From Norana najaformis (taxonomy: Eukaryota; Annelida; Clitellata; Crassiclitellata; Hormogastridae), in assembly GCA_964023275.1 (NCBI GenBank), contig OZ029916.1, positions 43,188,896 through 43,252,895 on the forward strand: DNA of 64,000 bases. The letters are read 5' to 3'. Position 1 is the stretch's first letter. Each line of letters starts with the position of its first letter. Below, in pieces: positions 60,561 through 64,000 of the stretch. A model generated the notes under the pieces. The model did no database searches. It worked only from the letters and a program-made list of their open reading frames with translations, and was not told where the DNA came from. The position numbers and the translations under genes were made by a program.

Positions 60561-61426
60561 CTAGTCAGGTCTAAGATACTTCTCACTAATCGGATCATAC
60601 ACTACGCAATTTCTAGAATAGAAAAAGTTTTGAAATTTGTCAACCATGTCGCGGATATCTGGAGATGTAGCATAGCGCTTTTTGAAGAGAACCCATTCAA
60701 TTTGGATTAATGGTATTTCAAATGTTCTGAAAAACATTCCTGCGCTCTCATCAGAGAAAACCTTCGTTTCTGCCCCATCTATGTCAACTTTCAACACGGC
60801 TTTGTTGTTCTTAATCAATGGCGTTACTGTTCTCATTGAGACGTTACCGCAGTTTGATTTGCATGAATAAGTTATTTTGTTCAACGTAGTATCTGTAGTA
60901 TGTAGAATATCAGTCTTGTCGCTAACGGCGTTATATAAGACATCAATGACGCCATCTACTCCCCTAAGATGAACAGGCTTCGATAAGCACTAAAAGGTCA
61001 TCTAGTGAGGTTCCGCAGCTACCACTTGGTTTCCGGTGTGAGCAATTGATAAAGAATAATTATATTCCGATGTTAGCACCGATGTCCATGTCAATGTTGT
61101 GATTTCTAAGAAGCTTCACCCACTTTTCAACAGGATTTTTTCAAAATACTGTCCTCGAAATATATTTCTGGCTATGAATGGATATTGGCTTTTCTTGTGA
61201 GTGCACAAAGGAAAGTGCAAACCAGCCACTTCGGCTGAACCACACATGAACTCAGAATCATTTCGCTCTAGTGCGCGTTCCTGCGAAATTACCACCGGTT
61301 GAACTTATTTTCGAAAAGGCGGGAGTGATCTGTCTTGTTAATCAAGCGAGTCATTAGTGTAATGACTGCAATAGAAAACCCGAGCATCAAGAGACTTGCT
61401 ATAGCCAGACGCAAATGCTGTACCAT
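60561..61426 (-). pseudogene. FkbM-type methyltransferase pseudogene, membrane-anchored
   Basis: The minus strand opens at 61426 with MVQHLRLAIASLLMLGFSIA (a signal anchor) and reaches a stop near 61292. It resumes in another frame (CGSAEVAGLHFPLCTHKKS, then FRGQYFEKIL), shifts again to WVKLLRN and MDIGANIGI (SAM motif I), then to SLSIAHTGNQVVAAEPH (motif II, FkbM-like), and finally to the longest intact part (60561-60884) with VLKVDIDGAET, the K-x-D-x-(E/D)-G-A-E signature of FkbM methyltransferases. At least four frame changes or stops are present with no splice sites, so the gene is dead. FkbM enzymes are O-methyltransferases, usually of small molecules or sugars; the substrate here is unknown. 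Confidence 0.85.
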
Positions 61427-62469
61427 CTTTTATACAGAGTTTTCTACAACCACAATGAATGCTTGTTTAGAAAAAGTTGGAAGAGATCGTTAACTTAATA
61501 GGAGTAACTTAGATGCGTTTATAGTTATCACTTGAAACGATATAGATAGATAATCATATTGTAGTGCCAAAGTGCGCTATGTAAGTTCGTGTAGGCCCAT
61601 ACATAGATATATTGTGAGCAATATGTTAAGATTTCAAAGAGCGAGGTATTCAGTTGATAAGGTTACTCTAGTTTTCTTTACTTTACTTTAAGAAACCAAC
61701 CAGGTTGGCCTACATATTAAACAAGTGTCTTGAAAGTTAACAGCAACTGTCCTCATTGACCTTAATCGAATTCTAAAACCGAACTCTGAGCGAGCGCTTC
61801 CAAACGGTGACAGTAACACTTAAATACAAGTATAATCCCTTAAGTGACTTACTAATACAATGTAACAACCATAATCCAAATTAGAAAGTCAACAGTTTAT
61901 ATATCGCCACAGCAAAAATAAATAGCTGCTTCATTCCATACACTGCGTAAAAAAGATTTCAGAAGATTTTAGGATGGGTGCTCTGTCCTTTAGAAGTGAA
62001 TGGATGAAACTATTGTAATTCTTGCGCCGTTTCACACAAGTTTTAACATTCGAAAACTGTTTCGACGTGACGAATCTCCTTTTTTGCATTACAAATTTCG
62101 TCATTTCCTTCAGTTCGATTGGGCGCATAATTTTATTCCGATATTTCAGAGGAATTTGTTTGACTGCATGTTCGCGAATTCTGAATCTTTGTCTGTCTGG
62201 ACTTCGATCAACACCACGAAGCTAATTACGCCATTCTCTCTCGCTCTTTTCTCTTATACCCCTCATACCTCTGCTAATTTTCCACTTTTTGAGCGGTAAG
62301 AACAGTCACATACTAAAATCAAATCATTACTATGACACGAAGAATTATATAAACTTAATTGAATGTTGTAGCACCAACATCTAAACCGGAAATGGTCAAA
62401 TTATTTTTGACTTTGTTAGTTTTGTCGGTAGGTTACGTATTTTTCTCCGTTATCACGTGCGAATGGCAT
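61427..62469. other. Non-coding stretch
   Basis: AT-rich; overlapping frames at 61931-62299 on both strands match no known family. Confidence 0.4.
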
Positions 62470-62660
62470 GTGTAATCGTAATTGTAATCGTAATTCCGAA
62501 ATTTCTACAGCGCCCAACGAAAGCCGCGCCGTGGGGACCAGCTTATTCACAGGCGCTCAGTCAAAACAAATTCTATAGGCAAAAGGGTCCGGTTCCAGGT
62601 CAAGATTCAAAATTCAGACGGAGAGACAGCGTGGCAGCTACTGGGGTGGTGTTTGGGGTT
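62470..62660 (-). mobile_element. LINE family A 3' end
   Basis: Minus-strand 3' UTR with GACTGAGCGCCTGTGAATAA and TGGTCCCCACGGCGCGGC, ending GGGCGCTGTAGAAATTTCGG and an ATTACGATTACAATTAC tail. Closest to the copy at 7318. Confidence 0.75.
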
Positions 62661-63590
62661 GGTACATTTTCTTCATCAAATGCATTAGATTGCCCTCGTA
62701 ATCTTCACTGGCATCATGTTGAATGTCATATTAAATTTAACGCTGCATTCTTTACCTTTAAAGCCTAGAATAGCAGTCTTCCTTCATATCTTTACAACTT
62801 TGCTAACTCCATTTCATCAACAAATTTCTAATGATCTCGATCTTAGGCAACACACCATGATCGATGTTTCAAATCAACAAGAAAGTTGTCCTCTAAGCGT
62901 CCGATCCTTCCGTTGATCCTACGTAAACCAATCTCTTCGTGACTTAGGTTACTCGTACCCCACTATCGCTGAAACCCAAAATATTCTCATTGCCACTAAA
63001 AAAATATCTACGAGTCTTCGAAGTAGTAGCGAGTTGAGATTCGTCCGATTTCTAGAGTAACTTTCAGTCAAGTGAATATGTCTCTTAGACTTTCAATCGT
63101 GTTATTAACTAACAATACTTCAATTACGACAGTTACTGTTATCGCCGTCATTAAAACTTCTATAAATTCAAAGTTATAAATTGCTGTTGTCACCTAAAAT
63201 AACTCAAATCTGTCGTGTTACTGTGTTGACAACTGAACACACAAATAACTTTGCTCTAAAACGCAATCTAAATCACACCCTATTCTCAGTTGCATCTGTT
63301 ATCTGCCTAATGTATATTCTATCAGCCGAGTGAGCAAGAAAAAGTCCGTCGCGTATGCAATAAAAAAGCTGTTGTAGGGCTACGAATGTGTTTTCCTTCG
63401 GACTGTTGAATTCTCTAATCCACAATATCACAACATCTTCCCAAAGCCATCGCTCACCCTCTTTGTAGAGTCTAATATTCAGTAGGCCTACTCACCGACG
63501 AAGGGCTTTGTTTGACAAAATGGCTTTTCAGTAGCTTGTAGCTTAGAGACCAAACGTGACAAATAGGTCAATTTCACAGTTGAGACAAGT
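62661..63590. other. Non-coding stretch
   Basis: No gene or clear repeat boundary seen. Confidence 0.4.
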
Positions 63591-64000
63591 TTACGGACCA
63601 TACGACACTGGCGCCTGAATTTGAGGATATGGAAAGGTAAATGGGCGCGTCACCAACATCTTTCCGAAGGCCTTCCTCTTTAACTTGACAGGAATATGTT
63701 CATCCAGAATTTTAGACAAAGTTGAATTTAGCTGTACAATAAGTTCGGTAGCTGTTTGTACTCGGCACAAGCACAGAGGGGAGTCGAAGATGTCGGCTTT
63801 GAAGTTTGAATCGTTGAGCATTTTTCAAAGGCCGTAAGTGAAAACAGAGTAAGTGGAAAGTGGCTTATGATGGAAGGAACTCTTAACAGTAATGGTAGTA
63901 TGATCAGACAGAAAAAGAATCAGAAGAAGAGATATTTTCAACGGCAGAACAACTGGATCTAGTTATAAGGCGATCATGTGTCATGAGTCGGCGTTTATTC
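63591..64000 (-). mobile_element. LINE ORF2 fragment, endonuclease end to RT linker (runs off the window)
   Basis: On the minus strand, a SDHTTITVKSSF-like end of an APE endonuclease domain (about 63860-63910; S-D-H motif) is followed by DIFDSPLCLCRVQTATELIV and LNSTLSKILDEHIPVKLKRK, the linker with the LLD-x-H-x-P-x-K motif found before the RT in CR1/L2-type elements. The 3' side is truncated at about 63591 and the 5' side lies outside the window. Confidence 0.75.

Overview
The window is nuclear DNA from an animal. The genes have many exons with GT-AG introns, the sequence is AT-rich, and it is crowded with decayed LINEs, tRNA-derived SINEs, DNA transposons and minisatellites. The protein-coding families and the repeat types (CR1/L2-like LINEs, a Tc1 element, hAT MITEs, a CACTG-ended element) suggest a marine invertebrate, but no feature fixes the phylum.

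Left part (0-8 kb): a probable two-exon fragment of a small multi-pass membrane protein (1172-2333), then a pair of 186-bp inverted repeat arms (2986-3171 and 4464-4649), then repeat-rich DNA with LINE 3' ends. 8-22.8 kb: one complete 21-exon gene on the plus strand for EFL1, the EF-2-like GTPase that releases eIF6 from nascent 60S subunits. The spliced reading frame is open across all 20 introns (1155 codons), and several introns hold private minisatellites or SINEs. 23.4-23.7 kb: a hAT-type MITE. 26.0-28.4 kb: a two-exon gene for a 371-residue protein with a conserved-looking N-terminal block and one C-terminal C2H2 zinc finger.

29-39 kb is accessory DNA: a small cluster of CTCF-like motifs, LINE fragments, a purine-rich satellite-like block, a membrane-anchored class I methyltransferase gene with an internal frameshift (33061-33884), a nearly complete Tc1 element with a broken transposase (34155-35920), an unrecognised minus-strand reading frame with a membrane segment (36494-37177), and a 166-bp hAT MITE with a perfect 8-bp target duplication (38519-38684).

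The most interesting locus is 39804-42428. An intact 567-codon minus-strand ORF of an uncharacterised protein sits between matching terminal inverted repeats that begin CACTGGCCAACA and are flanked by TTA on both sides. This structure argues that the protein is a transposase or transposon-encoded protein of a CACTA-like element.

42.4-52.8 kb has no convincing gene, only LINE 3' ends, SINEs, a 68-bp tandem repeat and microsatellites. 52.8-57.1 kb holds a complete four-exon gene for a Golgi carbohydrate 6-O-sulfotransferase (434 residues). Beyond it lie a 1.7-kb decayed LINE (57.4-59.1 kb, minus), a broken FkbM-type methyltransferase pseudogene (60561-61426, minus) and a LINE endonuclease/RT-linker fragment running off the right end.

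EFL1 acts in ribosome maturation. The sulfotransferase and the two methyltransferase relics are membrane-anchored, secretory-pathway-type enzymes. Nothing indicates that the genes act together.
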